64,000 nt of DNA, taken from Hallella mizrahii. Lineage in GTDB: Bacteria > Bacteroidota > Bacteroidia > Bacteroidales > Bacteroidaceae. Location: the NCBI RefSeq assembly GCF_009695775.1, contig NZ_VUNG01000010.1, positions 25,524 to 89,523 of the forward strand, in the 5' to 3' direction. Positions 1 through 10,386 of the stretch are shown one piece after another. A program made the translations under genes and the position numbers. The stretch's first letter is position 1. Each line of letters starts with the position of its first letter. The notes under the pieces are model-generated. The model searched no databases and was not told the DNA's origin. It was given only the letters and a program-made list of their open reading frames with translations.

Positions 1-146
1 TGCTGGGGCAGGACGGTGGCACTCTCGATGCGCTTCACGGCTTCGTAGTCCCAGGCTGAGGCCTGCTCAGACCAAAGAGCTAAGAGCAGGAAGCTGAGTA
101 GCAACTTCACCGTCGTCTGTAATGAATTCAGGAGTCTTTGCGTCAT
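1..146 (-). CDS. Secreted protein, N-terminal part only
   Basis: Only the first 48 codons are inside the window; the gene continues past the left edge. The start is the ATG at 144-146 on the minus strand. The peptide begins MTQRLLNSLQTTVK, continues with a hydrophobic run LLLSFLLLALW and a short small-residue region ending in ASA, then WDYEAVKRIE. That is a signal peptide followed by the start of an exported domain. A TAATTTTG element at 192-199 (minus) fits as its promoter. Too little is visible to name a family. Confidence 0.7.
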   Translation of the reverse strand, partial: MTQRLLNSLQTTVKLLLSFLLLALWSEQASAWDYEAVKRIESATVLPQ

Positions 147-191
147 TTCTTTTTGCTGGATTGGTTGGTATTGGCTTTTAGTTGACAGGTT

Positions 192-199
192 CAAAATTA
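192..199 (-). promoter_or_regulatory. Bacteroidota -7 element for the leftmost gene
   Basis: The plus strand reads CAAAATTA, so the minus strand has TAATTTTG, matching TAnnTTTG. It lies about 45 nt upstream of the ATG at 146. No clear -33 TTTG is seen at the expected distance. Confidence 0.45.
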
Positions 200-266
200 A
201 GAAAATAATTCCATTCCCTTTCGTTACTGCCACACCTTTTTAGGCTCATTGGAAGAATCTACCCCC

Positions 267-363
267 ATTTACATACGATTTTACACGATGACAGCCAGAG
301 AAGTCTTTTGCGATGTAGATGTCTGCGATGTCGATTTATATACGATTTTACGCGATGACAGCC
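267..363. repeat. Imperfect 67-bp tandem repeat
   Basis: A 30-nt block at 267-296 (atttacatacgattttacac and on to cagcc) recurs at 334-363 with two substitutions. The DNA between holds two smaller copies of gcgatgt(a/c)gat. The block sits in the roughly 240-nt non-coding stretch between the leftmost gene and the dcp terminator; no other feature is seen there. Confidence 0.6.
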
Positions 364-388
364 GGGTGATAGCTGATAGATTGTTTCG

Positions 389-431
389 AAAAAAAGAAGC
401 CATTGCTCACTCCTTCGGTGAGCAATGGCTT
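389..431 (-). terminator. Intrinsic terminator of the M3 peptidase gene
   Basis: Perfect 14-bp stem, AAGCCATTGCTCAC at 397-410 and GTGAGCAATGGCTT at 418-431, loop of seven. On the minus strand it is followed by CTTTTTTTCG. It begins 26 nt past the dcp stop. Confidence 0.9.
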
Positions 432-456
432 GATGGCATTGATAATGATCAGACAA

Positions 457-2589
457 TTACAGTCCTCTCATCTTCAACAAAGCTTGGGCGTCGGGCTGCT
501 GCAGTCCTGTGAAGCTTGAGAAAGCCTTCATCAGGTCCACGGTGTAACCGCGGCTGAGGATCTTGTCGCGGAACTCGTCGCCGGTGGTGCGCTTGAGAGC
601 ACCCTTCTGTTTGAATGTCATAGCAATGTTGTCTGCCAGGACTTCGGTCCACAGATAGCTGTAGTAACCGGCTGCGTAGCCACCACCCCAGACATGATTG
701 AAATAAGACGTGAAGTAGCGGGGAGGAATCTGAGAGTCGAGAAGTCCCACCTTCTTCAGTGATTCTTGCTCAAAGGTCGTTGCCTGTGCTGCCGTGGGGA
801 TGGCACTCGACGGCAACATGGCCCATGCCATATCGGCACATGTGGCTGCTAAGTTCTCTCCCAAGGCATAGCAAGGCTGGAAGTTGATCGACTCCATCAT
901 CTTTTCTTTCAGTGCTTCGGGCATATGCTCGCCTCGGCTGTTGATGGCATAGTGGTTGAAGATCTCGGGGATGGAGGCAAAGCTCTCATTGAACTGTGAC
1001 GGCATCTCCACGAAGTCGCGGGGTACGGCAGTGCCGCTGAGCGTGTTGTACTGACAGTTGGAGAGAAAGCCGTGCAGGGCATGGCCGAACTCATGGAACA
1101 TGGTGGTTACCTCATCCCACGTCAGATAAGACGGCTGTCCTTCGGGTGCTTGAGCAAAGTTGCACACATTATATATAATAGGTAACTGATTCCACGCTTT
1201 GCTCTGCTTGGCAAAGGAACTCATCCAGGCACCGCCACGCTTGGTGGGACGGCGGAAGTAGTCGCTGTAGAACAGGGCGATGGGCTTGCCTGTGCTGTCG
1301 GAGACCTCAAAGACCTTCATGTCGGCATGATAGGTGGGAAGGTCTTTACGCTCCTTGAAGTTTAAGCCGTAGACACGGTGGGCGGCGTAAAAGACACCGT
1401 TGACCTGCACGCTGTCGATATTGAAATATGGTTTCACCTCATCCTCTGACAGGTTGAGTTGTGCCTTCTTCATCTTGGCAGAATAGTAGAACCGGTCGTA
1501 GGGCTGGAGCTGGAAGTCCGGCCCCATGGTCTGACGGGCGTACGCCTCGATGGCGGCTGTCTCTTTATCGGCATTGGGACGGTAAGCTTTGATGAGGTTG
1601 TTCAGGAAGGTATAGACGTTTTCCGGAGTTTTGGCCATCGTCTTCTCCAGTGAGTAAGCAGCATAGTTGTGATAGCCCATGATCTCGCCTTTTTCGGCTC
1701 TGAGCTTCGCCATCTCCACGACGATGGGCAGTGTGTTGTATTTACCCGTGCCGTCGCTGCGGTGGATGGAAGCTTCATAGACGCGTCGTCTCAGATCGCG
1801 GTTGTCGAGGTTGGTGAGGATGGGTTGCTGCGTCGTGTTGATGATGACGATGGCATAAGGAGCTTTGGCGCCACGGCTCTGTGCGTCTTTCTCGCATTGG
1901 GCGATGTCAGCGTCGCTGAGGCCGGCGAGTTCCTCTTTGCTGTTGACCCAGACGACAGCGTTGTTGGTAGCCTCTTGCAATTGTGTGCCCCATTGCTGTT
2001 GCAGGTCAGAGATGCGCTTGTTGATCTGTTCGACGCGGGCTTTCTTCTCTTTTGAGAGGAGTGCTCCGTTGCGGACAAATCCCTTGTAGATCTCCTCCAG
2101 AAGCCGGCGGTCCTCACCCTTGAGCTTGGAGAACTCATGGTCGTAGACATATTTCACCCGGCGGAAGAGTTTCTCGTTGAACGAGATGTCATTGTCCAGT
2201 TGGGTAAGCTGAGGCATGATGGCTTTCTCTGTCGCTGCAATCTCGGGTGTCTTGTCAGCCTCGTCGACACAGAAGAAGATGCTGGAGACGCGGTCTAAAA
2301 GCTTACCACTGTTCTCGTATGCAAGTATCGTGTTGCGGAAAGTCGGTGTCTGCTTGCTCTCAGCAATGGTATTGATGGCTTTGCGTTGCTGCGCAATGGC
2401 GGCCTCCAAAGCAGGCAGATAGTCGCTGGCCTTGATGCGGTTGAAGTCCGGAGCACCATAGGACAGTGTGCTGGGAATGAGCAGCGGATTGGTTGTCGTT
2501 GCTGTGGCGGACGGCGTTTGCGCCATGGACAGCATGACAGATGACGACAATCCTACTGTCAGAAGTGTTTTTTTAATTTTTGTGTTCAT
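457..2589 (-). CDS. dcp: M3 family dipeptidyl carboxypeptidase / oligopeptidase, exported
   Basis: A 710-residue zinc metallopeptidase that cleaves dipeptides or short peptides, probably in the periplasm. The zinc-binding motif HEFGH is at about residues 499-503 (TMFHEFGHALHG), with a Glu-rich segment downstream (FNESFASIPEIF) expected to supply the third ligand. The start chosen is MNTKIKKTLL at 2589, not the upstream ATG at 2754. It gives a normal signal peptide (Lys-rich start, hydrophobic VGLSSSVMLS, SMAQ cleavage region) and sits downstream of a TAACTTTG promoter element at 2673-2680. Length fits bacterial Dcp/OpdA proteins (about 680-720). It is monocistronic with its own terminator and diverges from enolase. 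Confident in family; exact substrate preference is inferred. Confidence 0.93.
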   Translation of the reverse strand: MNTKIKKTLLTVGLSSSVMLSMAQTPSATATTTNPLLIPSTLSYGAPDFNRIKASDYLPALEAAIAQQRKAINTIAESKQTPTFRNTILAYENSGKLLDRVSSIFFCVDEADKTPEIAATEKAIMPQLTQLDNDISFNEKLFRRVKYVYDHEFSKLKGEDRRLLEEIYKGFVRNGALLSKEKKARVEQINKRISDLQQQWGTQLQEATNNAVVWVNSKEELAGLSDADIAQCEKDAQSRGAKAPYAIVIINTTQQPILTNLDNRDLRRRVYEASIHRSDGTGKYNTLPIVVEMAKLRAEKGEIMGYHNYAAYSLEKTMAKTPENVYTFLNNLIKAYRPNADKETAAIEAYARQTMGPDFQLQPYDRFYYSAKMKKAQLNLSEDEVKPYFNIDSVQVNGVFYAAHRVYGLNFKERKDLPTYHADMKVFEVSDSTGKPIALFYSDYFRRPTKRGGAWMSSFAKQSKAWNQLPIIYNVCNFAQAPEGQPSYLTWDEVTTMFHEFGHALHGFLSNCQYNTLSGTAVPRDFVEMPSQFNESFASIPEIFNHYAINSRGEHMPEALKEKMMESINFQPCYALGENLAATCADMAWAMLPSSAIPTAAQATTFEQESLKKVGLLDSQIPPRYFTSYFNHVWGGGYAAGYYSYLWTEVLADNIAMTFKQKGALKRTTGDEFRDKILSRGYTVDLMKAFSSFTGLQQPDAQALLKMRGL

Positions 2590-2672
2590 AGTCGACTCAT
2601 TATTATATAGTATGTTTCTCTGTATGACAACGATGGTAACAATTGTGGCAGGTGGTGTGGCGTGCCTTGGGT

Positions 2673-2680
2673 CAAAGTTA
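2673..2680 (-). promoter_or_regulatory. -7 element for dcp
   Basis: Minus-strand TAACTTTG, about 85 nt upstream of the chosen dcp start. This element lies inside the longer reading frame that starts at 2754 and so supports the shorter start. Confidence 0.5.
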
Positions 2681-2817
2681 CTAAATAATTTCCAAATCGT
2701 TTGATAAAATGCAAGAAAGATTAAAACATGGGTCTTTTTTCTTTTTCTTGGCATATCGTTTGCAATTAAAATGTTGAAAGCTCAGAAGAGAAGGAGAAGA
2801 GATCTCATCATTTTTGA

Positions 2818-4188
<1,371 letters not shown>

Positions 4189-4255
4189 AATTCGTTTTTC
4201 CGAAAGCTTTGGGTTGTGACCAGGGCTGGGGGAAGTTACAATGAAATCCATAAAG

Positions 4256-4295
4256 AACGAGGGAGCAGAACGCATCGTGCGTCTGCTCCCTCGTT
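4256..4295. terminator. Strong hairpin between eno and the convergent regulator gene
   Basis: AACGAGGGAGCAGA pairs with TCTGCTCCCTCGTT, with an inner CGCA/TGCG stem around a 3-nt loop. It lies about 65 nt past the eno stop and 130 nt past the stop of the convergent regulator gene. A T-rich tail (TTCTTT) follows on the minus strand, so it can act for both. Confidence 0.75.
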
Positions 4296-4425
4296 GGTTT
4301 AGGATGGAGTGGGGAACAAGGAAGTCTGTTCTTTCACTGTATGGTCATCAAAACAGTTCCTGGCAGCCCGAGAGGAGTTTGTCCATTTTCTAAGACTCTC
4401 AAATATCGGCCTGTCTCACCATCGG

Positions 4426-7227
4426 TTATCCTTGCTTTTGAAACTCGGTTGGAGTCATGCCCGTTTCTTCTTTGAAGCATTTCGTGAAATACTTGGGATT
4501 GGAAAACCCCAAGGCGTAGGCTATCTGCGATATGGACAACTCGTGCAGCTTCAACATCTCTTGGGCGCGGTGCATCTTAACGTTCCGCATAAAATCCTGG
4601 GGCGACATGCCGGAAATACCCTTCACCTTGCGGTAGAGCGTAGACCGCGACATGAGCAAGTCTTGAGACAATTGGTCCAACCCATAATCCGTGTCGTCGA
4701 TGTGCTTGTCTATCAGAGCCATCAGTTCGGCAACAAACGGTTCTTCGGTGGCTTTTCCGGTGTTGTCTGCCGCTCCCTCAACGAGCGCGTCAACGCGTTT
4801 CTGGCTGTGGTAGTATCTCAGGGCTGATTGGTTGGTGTGGGAGATGATAGCCCTGACGATGAGAAACAGCCCTAAGCATGCTAAAACGATGTAGGCTGTA
4901 AATGCTGCCTTCGTCTCGTACCATGCCGGCTTCCTGACAATCGTTGCCAGGTCGAACGGTTGGCTATAACTGCCGTCAGCCTGCTGGTATCTTACCAAAA
5001 AACGATGCTTGCCGCGAGGAAGTGAGCTATAGAAAGCGGTAAAGTCTTCAGCCTTGACGGTATTCCACGAATCGTCGACACCTTCAAGAAGATATTGTAC
5101 TGTGCTTGAGGCTGTGGGTGCGTAGACAAGTGGCGAAAAACGAACAGCAATGTTACGGCTGTGGGAGCCCAGCACAATGAAGTCTTTTCGTGTGTCGTCA
5201 TCGGGATTGTCGAAAATCGCACTTGAATCTCCCACTATCACATCGGTCAGTGTAAAGTGGTATCCTTTGGGTAATGGTATGCAGGAGGAACTGTGTGCTA
5301 CTTGAACCACACCGCCATGGCCGGCAGCAAAGATGGAGCCCTTTTCATCTGTGCAGATAGCCCTGCCACGAAAGGCCATAACGTTGATGTTGCCGGCGTT
5401 GGCAGAGTAAATGTTTTGCTGACCAGTGTTGATGTCTATGCTGCGTAGGCGCTTGTTGGTCATGACCCACATCTTGTCGCCGCTGGGTTGCAAAGTCAGA
5501 AACACGCCGTATGAATCGGAACCACCGCCTACGGTGATGAATTTGTGCTTCGACCGGTCGCTCCTGACAAGCCGGCCGAGTGACGTCGCCATCCACAATG
5601 CGCCATTGGCATCTGCACAGAGACTGACAACAGATTCGTCGGCCGCAAGCATGGGGATGGCGATTCGTCCGGCTATCTGGATGTTGCTGCCGTCAAAGGC
5701 TAGGCGGTAAAGGTTATGGCCCACGGCAGCCCAAACGTTGCCGTTGGGTTCTATGGTAATCGCGTCTGGTGATTGTACTACACCCGTAGCAGCTGATACC
5801 GTGGTAGCATTCTGTCGACGGACGTATAGATTCGGTGTGGTAAGAATCCAAAGGTTGCCCCGATGGTCTTCATAAAAGTCTTTGATGGTTCCGGGATTAT
5901 TTAGCAAGTTGCTAAGGTCTATTTTCTGCGCAATATGCGGCGTACCCTTTGAGGTGGTAATCTCTAACAATCTGCTGCCGAATCGGGTGCAGGCCCACAG
6001 ATTGCCATTGCGTGAGCGTTTCAGTAGTGATACTTCTCCTATTCCAAGCTGTCCCAAGGGTTCCGTCTGCCCCGTTTGCATATTGTAGCGTAGTAGGCCA
6101 TATCTGTCCTGCCCTATCCATAGCGATCCGCCGGCAGCGGCAAGCGATGTGATGTTAGGATCATGGTGGAGAAGACGGCTGATGTCTTGAAGAGGATAGT
6201 TGACAATGCCCGAATTGTAGAAGGAAATGATGTAGCCCATGTCGTAAGAGCCAAGCCAGAGATTGCCCTCACGGTCTTTGATGATCTTGGTAAACATCTT
6301 GTAAGGTTCAATGATGTGGGAGATGTCCACGGGTACAAGTTTTCCTCCTGCGTAGCGCATAGCGTGCAATTCGTTGTAGGAAAGAAGCCACAGATAGCCA
6401 AAGGCATCATCTTGTGCCATACTGTAGATGATGGGATCGTCATTATTGGTGCCCGTAACCTTAAGTGGCTGCCGGATGTAGCACGCCGACGAACTTGTGT
6501 GTGGATTGAAAAGATATAATCCTCCGCCCCATGTGCCAATCCAGTAGTGTCCCTGCTTGTCCTGCAACATCGTGTATGGTGTAGTGTTGTTTGGCATGTC
6601 CGGGTATCTTGAAAAGTGTTTTCTGTGGCGGTCGAAAAAGAACAGGCCTTTCTGCGACATTACCCACAAACGATGAGCGTGGTCAATGTAAAACTGATGA
6701 AAACCGTCATCGCTGCCACCGGTGTATAGTTGGTATCCGGCAACATGGCCGCCATCGGCAGAGTAACGGAATATATGATTGCCGCTGCCTATCCATACCT
6801 CATCGGTAGAGTGGTCCACGGCCACGTCGTCGATAGGGCGGTTGTCTATATGGTGGTCTTTAAGCTTGTGGGTGCGATAGGTTAACTTGTCGTAGATGGT
6901 GACTCCCTTGGCAGTACCAACCCATAGGTAGCGCTTGGTGTCATCCATATAGGTGATGCCGTTGTTCGTGAGGAGTTTAGGACGGGAATAGTCCCGGCGG
7001 AATGTGCGCAAGTTATAGCCGTCATAACGAACCAAGGCGGACGTTGTGCCAAGCCATATATATCCTTCGCTGTCCTGATGAATGTCGAAAACCTCGTTTG
7101 AATACAGACGGTAGAAGAATGGGAAAGGATGGGCGACAATATGCCAATTACTGGTGGCTTGCGTGGAAAAAGCCTTCACGACAAGTAATAATATAATGAG
7201 TAGTGCCTCTTGGATTTTTTCTATCAT
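4426..7227 (-). CDS. Membrane-bound propeller/Y_Y_Y sensor fused directly to an AraC DNA-binding domain
   Basis: A 933-residue regulator of the type that controls polysaccharide use in Bacteroidota. Order seen: signal-like N-terminus (EALLIILLLVVKAFSTQA), a long run of two-component-regulator propeller repeats (about residues 30-690; YIWLGTTSALVRYDGYN, YLWVGTAKGVTIYD, HYWIGTWGGGLYLF), a Y_Y_Y-like domain (about 700-765, with YLLEGVDDSWNTV), one membrane helix (about 772-795, AYIVLACLGLFLIVRAII) and a complete AraC domain with both helix-turn-helices (about 830-933; LSQDLLMSRSTLYRKV and ISQIAYALGFSNPKYFTKCF). The histidine kinase and receiver modules of standard hybrid regulators are absent: the linker between membrane and AraC is only about 35 residues. 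Start taken at MIEKIQEALL (7227) because it opens the signal sequence. It lies downstream of the GH2 gene and SusC/D remnant, so its likely target is that locus. Confidence 0.85.
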   Translation of the reverse strand: MIEKIQEALLIILLLVVKAFSTQATSNWHIVAHPFPFFYRLYSNEVFDIHQDSEGYIWLGTTSALVRYDGYNLRTFRRDYSRPKLLTNNGITYMDDTKRYLWVGTAKGVTIYDKLTYRTHKLKDHHIDNRPIDDVAVDHSTDEVWIGSGNHIFRYSADGGHVAGYQLYTGGSDDGFHQFYIDHAHRLWVMSQKGLFFFDRHRKHFSRYPDMPNNTTPYTMLQDKQGHYWIGTWGGGLYLFNPHTSSSACYIRQPLKVTGTNNDDPIIYSMAQDDAFGYLWLLSYNELHAMRYAGGKLVPVDISHIIEPYKMFTKIIKDREGNLWLGSYDMGYIISFYNSGIVNYPLQDISRLLHHDPNITSLAAAGGSLWIGQDRYGLLRYNMQTGQTEPLGQLGIGEVSLLKRSRNGNLWACTRFGSRLLEITTSKGTPHIAQKIDLSNLLNNPGTIKDFYEDHRGNLWILTTPNLYVRRQNATTVSAATGVVQSPDAITIEPNGNVWAAVGHNLYRLAFDGSNIQIAGRIAIPMLAADESVVSLCADANGALWMATSLGRLVRSDRSKHKFITVGGGSDSYGVFLTLQPSGDKMWVMTNKRLRSIDINTGQQNIYSANAGNINVMAFRGRAICTDEKGSIFAAGHGGVVQVAHSSSCIPLPKGYHFTLTDVIVGDSSAIFDNPDDDTRKDFIVLGSHSRNIAVRFSPLVYAPTASSTVQYLLEGVDDSWNTVKAEDFTAFYSSLPRGKHRFLVRYQQADGSYSQPFDLATIVRKPAWYETKAAFTAYIVLACLGLFLIVRAIISHTNQSALRYYHSQKRVDALVEGAADNTGKATEEPFVAELMALIDKHIDDTDYGLDQLSQDLLMSRSTLYRKVKGISGMSPQDFMRNVKMHRAQEMLKLHELSISQIAYALGFSNPKYFTKCFKEETGMTPTEFQKQG

Positions 7228-7363
7228 TGTCAGACTGTTTTTTATCGGCAAGGCTTCTTTCTCCCCATGATGAAATCTGGCCGCCCTTACTATCATGTCG
7301 TGGGTGATGACCGAAGCTGGGTAGGAAGTCCCATGGTATTATGCCTCTATTAACACGGTACAG

Positions 7364-7371
7364 CAAAAATA
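7364..7371 (-). promoter_or_regulatory. -7 element for the propeller-AraC regulator
   Basis: Minus-strand TATTTTTG about 140 nt upstream of the regulator start. It would leave a leader of roughly 130 nt. No convincing -33 element. The rest of the 7228-7538 gap shows nothing further. Confidence 0.4.
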
Positions 7372-7538
7372 CAAAAAAGATCTTAGAAGCGGACTTTTTT
7401 TGATGATTATTTCCATGTCAGGCAGCTTTATGAATGTCGAATGAGTCAATTGATAATGCTTTGTAATATTCCATACTAGAGTTACAAAGGAGTGTGTTCA
7501 TGAATTGAAGGTTATGATTTTCGGTGCAAAACCGATAA

Positions 7539-7575
7539 CAGACAGGCAAGCCCGAATTGCGGGTAAGCCTGTCTG
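7539..7575 (-). terminator. Hairpin terminator downstream of the SusD remnant
   Basis: Arms cagacaggc (7539-7547) and gcctgtctg (7567-7575), with a 3-nt internal mismatch and then a further CCCG/CGGG stem. It starts 24 nt past the SusD-like stop codon at 7599-7601, as expected for the terminator of an ancestral susCD operon. Confidence 0.7.
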
Positions 7576-7598
7576 CTACTCTTTGATAAAAGCCTGTA

Positions 7599-7906
7599 TC
7601 AATATCCAGGGTTTTGGATGAGCTTGTCATTCTTCTATATTTCATCCAGCAAAATCGGAAGCAAATAATTCTTGTTGTTCTAAGAACGTTTCTGTACCTC
7701 CTTGATGGTATTAGTGCCCTGAGCACTGGCTACATGCCTGATAGTGTGGCTTCTTTTTGCACGTCGTAGCCACGTCCACAACGTCTTGAGAAACTTGGCA
7801 TTCTTTTTAAATATCACATTGAGCTTGCTTTTGTCTTGACCGGCATTTGCAGATTTTTGTAGCCAACATACGAGAAAGAGAACTTGACTTCGGCATTGTT
7901 TGTTTC
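7599..7906 (-). pseudogene. Decayed susC-susD remnant (SusC N-terminal fragment joined to SusD C-terminus)
   Basis: Reading the minus strand immediately after the GH2 stop, in the same frame, gives ETNNAEVKFSFSYVGYKN then LQMPV. This is the carboxypeptidase-like domain of a SusC TonB-dependent transporter. A frameshift leads to KLNVIFKKNAKFL, another to GYDVQKEATLSG, the SusC plug motif usually seen as VVVGYGVQKK..LSG. A third frame gives VASAQG and then TNTIKEVQKRS, stop, NNKNYLLPILLDEI, stop, KNDKLIQNPGY, stop. The last part is the typical C-terminus of a SusD lipoprotein (YLLPIP..EI..NP.L.QNPGY). So some 950 residues of SusC and 500 of SusD have been deleted between the two ends, and the rest carries at least two frameshifts and two in-frame stops. 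Recognised by motif reading only. Confidence 0.8.
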
Positions 7907-10318
7907 TTAAAGTGAAAGATTGGTCTGTTCATTTTTCTCTGCCTTGATGATGCCATTGGCTGCTTTCAGTCCTTTTGCCGACACGCTGACGGTCACTTTG
8001 CCAGTTTTTTTGCTACTTTTGACAACGAGCAATGCACGTCCCTTCCACGCTTTATGTGTCGTGGCGTTGTAGGCGTTGGTGTCGGTGATGTCAGCGTTGC
8101 CAAAGGCAGCCAGAGTGCCTGCTCCTGACACCTTTGCTGTAAGCATAGTGTCGGCGTTGGGACAGATATTTCCGTCTTTGTCGACAATTTCCACTTGGAC
8201 GAAAGCTAAGTCTCCTTCGCCTGCTTCTATGGAGCTGTTCTCTAGCTGTAAGCGTATGGCTGCTGGTTTGCCAGCTGTAGTCAATGTGCGAGTTTCCATG
8301 ACTTTTCCGTTGCTGATGCCCTCGGCACGTAGTGTACCAGGACTATAGTTAACTGTAAATGTGGCTTTCATTTCCGTGGCGCGGCTCACCTGCTTTTCAC
8401 CAATAAGCCTTCCATCAAGGTACAATCTCACGAGTGGGTACCGTGAGTAGATCTCAATATCAATAGGCTTACCCTCGTGGTGCGGCCAGTTCCAACTTTC
8501 CCACGTGGGCCACACGGCCCATAGCCCCAGGTTGATCTTGCCATAATATCCGTCAGGTTCTTTGACTGCGAGGTAGAGTTTCTCCTTGTCGTTCCACAAC
8601 AGATCACGGTAGTGAGAGATAGGTTTGCGCCAGCCTGTGAGGTCTATATCTCCGCAATAGGCGGCGTGACACGGCCAGAGTGGCCTTTGGTAGCTCTCGC
8701 CCGGCACTTGACCATCATACCAATAACGCCCAATGCCCGATTCCCCGAGATAGTCTATGCCCGTCCATACAAAGTCACCGATTACATAGTCGTTGTCGTG
8801 GACGATTGTCCAGTTCCTAAAGGCATCGCGCGGAAAACTCTCCGTTTGCCACATAATCCTGTTTGGGACACGCTGGTGGTCCGCAGCGTGCTTCTGGATG
8901 AGATAGTTGTAGCCCACGATGTTAACTTGGGCCGCCAGTGGGTCATAGATTTCCCAGTCGCTGTCCCACGCTGCCAGTGCAGTTGTAGTAGGGCGGTTGT
9001 CCAGCTTGTGTATTTCTTCCGTCAGTTTGCGTGCCGTTGTCACTATTTCTATTTTCTTTCTCTCTATGACCTCGTTGCCGGTGCTCCAGGCTATGATAGA
9101 AGGATGGTTGCGGTCGCGGAGAACCATTGCGTCGATATCCTGTTTCCACCATTTGTCAAAGAGAGTGGAATAATCGTGTGTGTTCTTAGCTTCTCGCCAA
9201 CCGTCAAATGCTTCGTCTACGACGAGCATGCCGATCTTGTCACAAGCGGCAAGGAAAGCCTCTGAAGGAGGGTTGTGAGATGTTCTGATGGCATTGAACC
9301 CCGCGCTTTTCATCAGTTCCACCTTGCGCGCCTCAGCGCGGTCGAATGCTGCCGCACCGAGTATTCCGTTGTCGTGGTGCAAACACCCTCCGTTGATCTT
9401 AACTTTGCGACCGTTAAGTAAGAAGCCGTTGGTGGAAAAACTGATGGTGCGGATTCCAAAAGTCTGGTATGTTGCGTCCACGGGCTTTCCGTCTGACAAG
9501 ACTGTCACCTTTGCTGTATAGAGGTAGGGTGTTGTCACATCCCATATCTTCGGATGGGTAATAATGAGCTGCTGGGTCACGTCTCGTCTCTCACCCGGCT
9601 TCAATGCTACCTCGCCAGAGATTCCTTTGGCTGAGCCTGTCTGTGCGACAACTGATAACTTTTGATCTCGGGCCGTCTCGTTGACAACAGTGGTTGTGAC
9701 TTTCACGACAGCCTCCATGCTGGTCATCTTCGTTGTCCTTACTACGACTCCCCAATTTTCGATGTGTAGTTTCGGCGTATGTATGAGCCAAACGTTGCGG
9801 TATATGCCGGAGCCACTATACCAGCGGCAGTTTTTCTGATGGGAATTGTCTACTTTCACAGCGACAACGTTTCGTCTGCCTGGCTCTATAGCATCAGTGG
9901 CATCGCAGTAGAAAGATGAATACCCATAGGGATGGCCACCCACCATCTTACCGTTTATGTAAACTGAGGAGTTCATGTAAACACCCTCAAAATACAGCCA
10001 AACTTTCTCACCCTTCATAGACGACGGCACGTTGAAGGTCTTGCGATACCATGCTATGCCGGTAGGATAGTAACCTCCGTCGTTTCCAGCAGGTGCTAAT
10101 CTGTCGGGGCGTGACTCTATACTCCAGTCATGGGGTAAACAAATCTCTCGCCATGAGGCATCATTATAATAAGGTGTGGATGCGTTGGAGTCGGCTCTAA
10201 GACTGAACCGCCAGTCGGTGTTGAAGAGTATCTTACGCGTTAGTGGCTCTTTTGCCATAGATGTGATGCTCACGCCAAGGGCAAGAATAGTAGTAGCAAA
10301 TATTCTAAAAATAAACAT
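7907..10318 (-). CDS. Secreted GH2 glycoside hydrolase, beta-galactosidase-like
   Basis: An 803-residue enzyme that hydrolyses beta-galactosides or related beta-glycosides, exported to the periplasm or surface. Order seen: signal peptide (1-22, IFATTILALGVSITSMA), GH2 sugar-binding domain (about 28-185; PHDWSIE, GIAWYRKTF, WLYFEGVYMNS), immunoglobulin-like domain (about 190-295), TIM barrel (about 296-600), then C-terminal beta domains of the DUF4982/Ig type. The acid/base is Glu416 in STGNEVIE and the nucleophile is Glu493 in MWQTESFP. RTSHNPPS and DEAFDGW are further GH2 signatures. The stop is directly followed in frame by the SusC remnant, and the propeller-AraC regulator lies downstream, so this is the one intact enzyme of a decayed utilisation locus. 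Beta-glucuronidase or beta-mannosidase specificity cannot be excluded. Confidence 0.92.
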   Translation of the reverse strand: MFIFRIFATTILALGVSITSMAKEPLTRKILFNTDWRFSLRADSNASTPYYNDASWREICLPHDWSIESRPDRLAPAGNDGGYYPTGIAWYRKTFNVPSSMKGEKVWLYFEGVYMNSSVYINGKMVGGHPYGYSSFYCDATDAIEPGRRNVVAVKVDNSHQKNCRWYSGSGIYRNVWLIHTPKLHIENWGVVVRTTKMTSMEAVVKVTTTVVNETARDQKLSVVAQTGSAKGISGEVALKPGERRDVTQQLIITHPKIWDVTTPYLYTAKVTVLSDGKPVDATYQTFGIRTISFSTNGFLLNGRKVKINGGCLHHDNGILGAAAFDRAEARKVELMKSAGFNAIRTSHNPPSEAFLAACDKIGMLVVDEAFDGWREAKNTHDYSTLFDKWWKQDIDAMVLRDRNHPSIIAWSTGNEVIERKKIEIVTTARKLTEEIHKLDNRPTTTALAAWDSDWEIYDPLAAQVNIVGYNYLIQKHAADHQRVPNRIMWQTESFPRDAFRNWTIVHDNDYVIGDFVWTGIDYLGESGIGRYWYDGQVPGESYQRPLWPCHAAYCGDIDLTGWRKPISHYRDLLWNDKEKLYLAVKEPDGYYGKINLGLWAVWPTWESWNWPHHEGKPIDIEIYSRYPLVRLYLDGRLIGEKQVSRATEMKATFTVNYSPGTLRAEGISNGKVMETRTLTTAGKPAAIRLQLENSSIEAGEGDLAFVQVEIVDKDGNICPNADTMLTAKVSGAGTLAAFGNADITDTNAYNATTHKAWKGRALLVVKSSKKTGKVTVSVSAKGLKAANGIIKAEKNEQTNLSL

Positions 10319-10386
10319 ATAATATAGTTATTGGGTTGACTTTACACGTTACAAAATAAGCGGTTTCTTTAATTTTGAATGAGTTA

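Noticed and set aside
7418..7726. 102-codon minus-strand frame upstream of the regulator
   Set aside because: It runs through the SusD remnant in the wrong frame and across the terminator hairpin.
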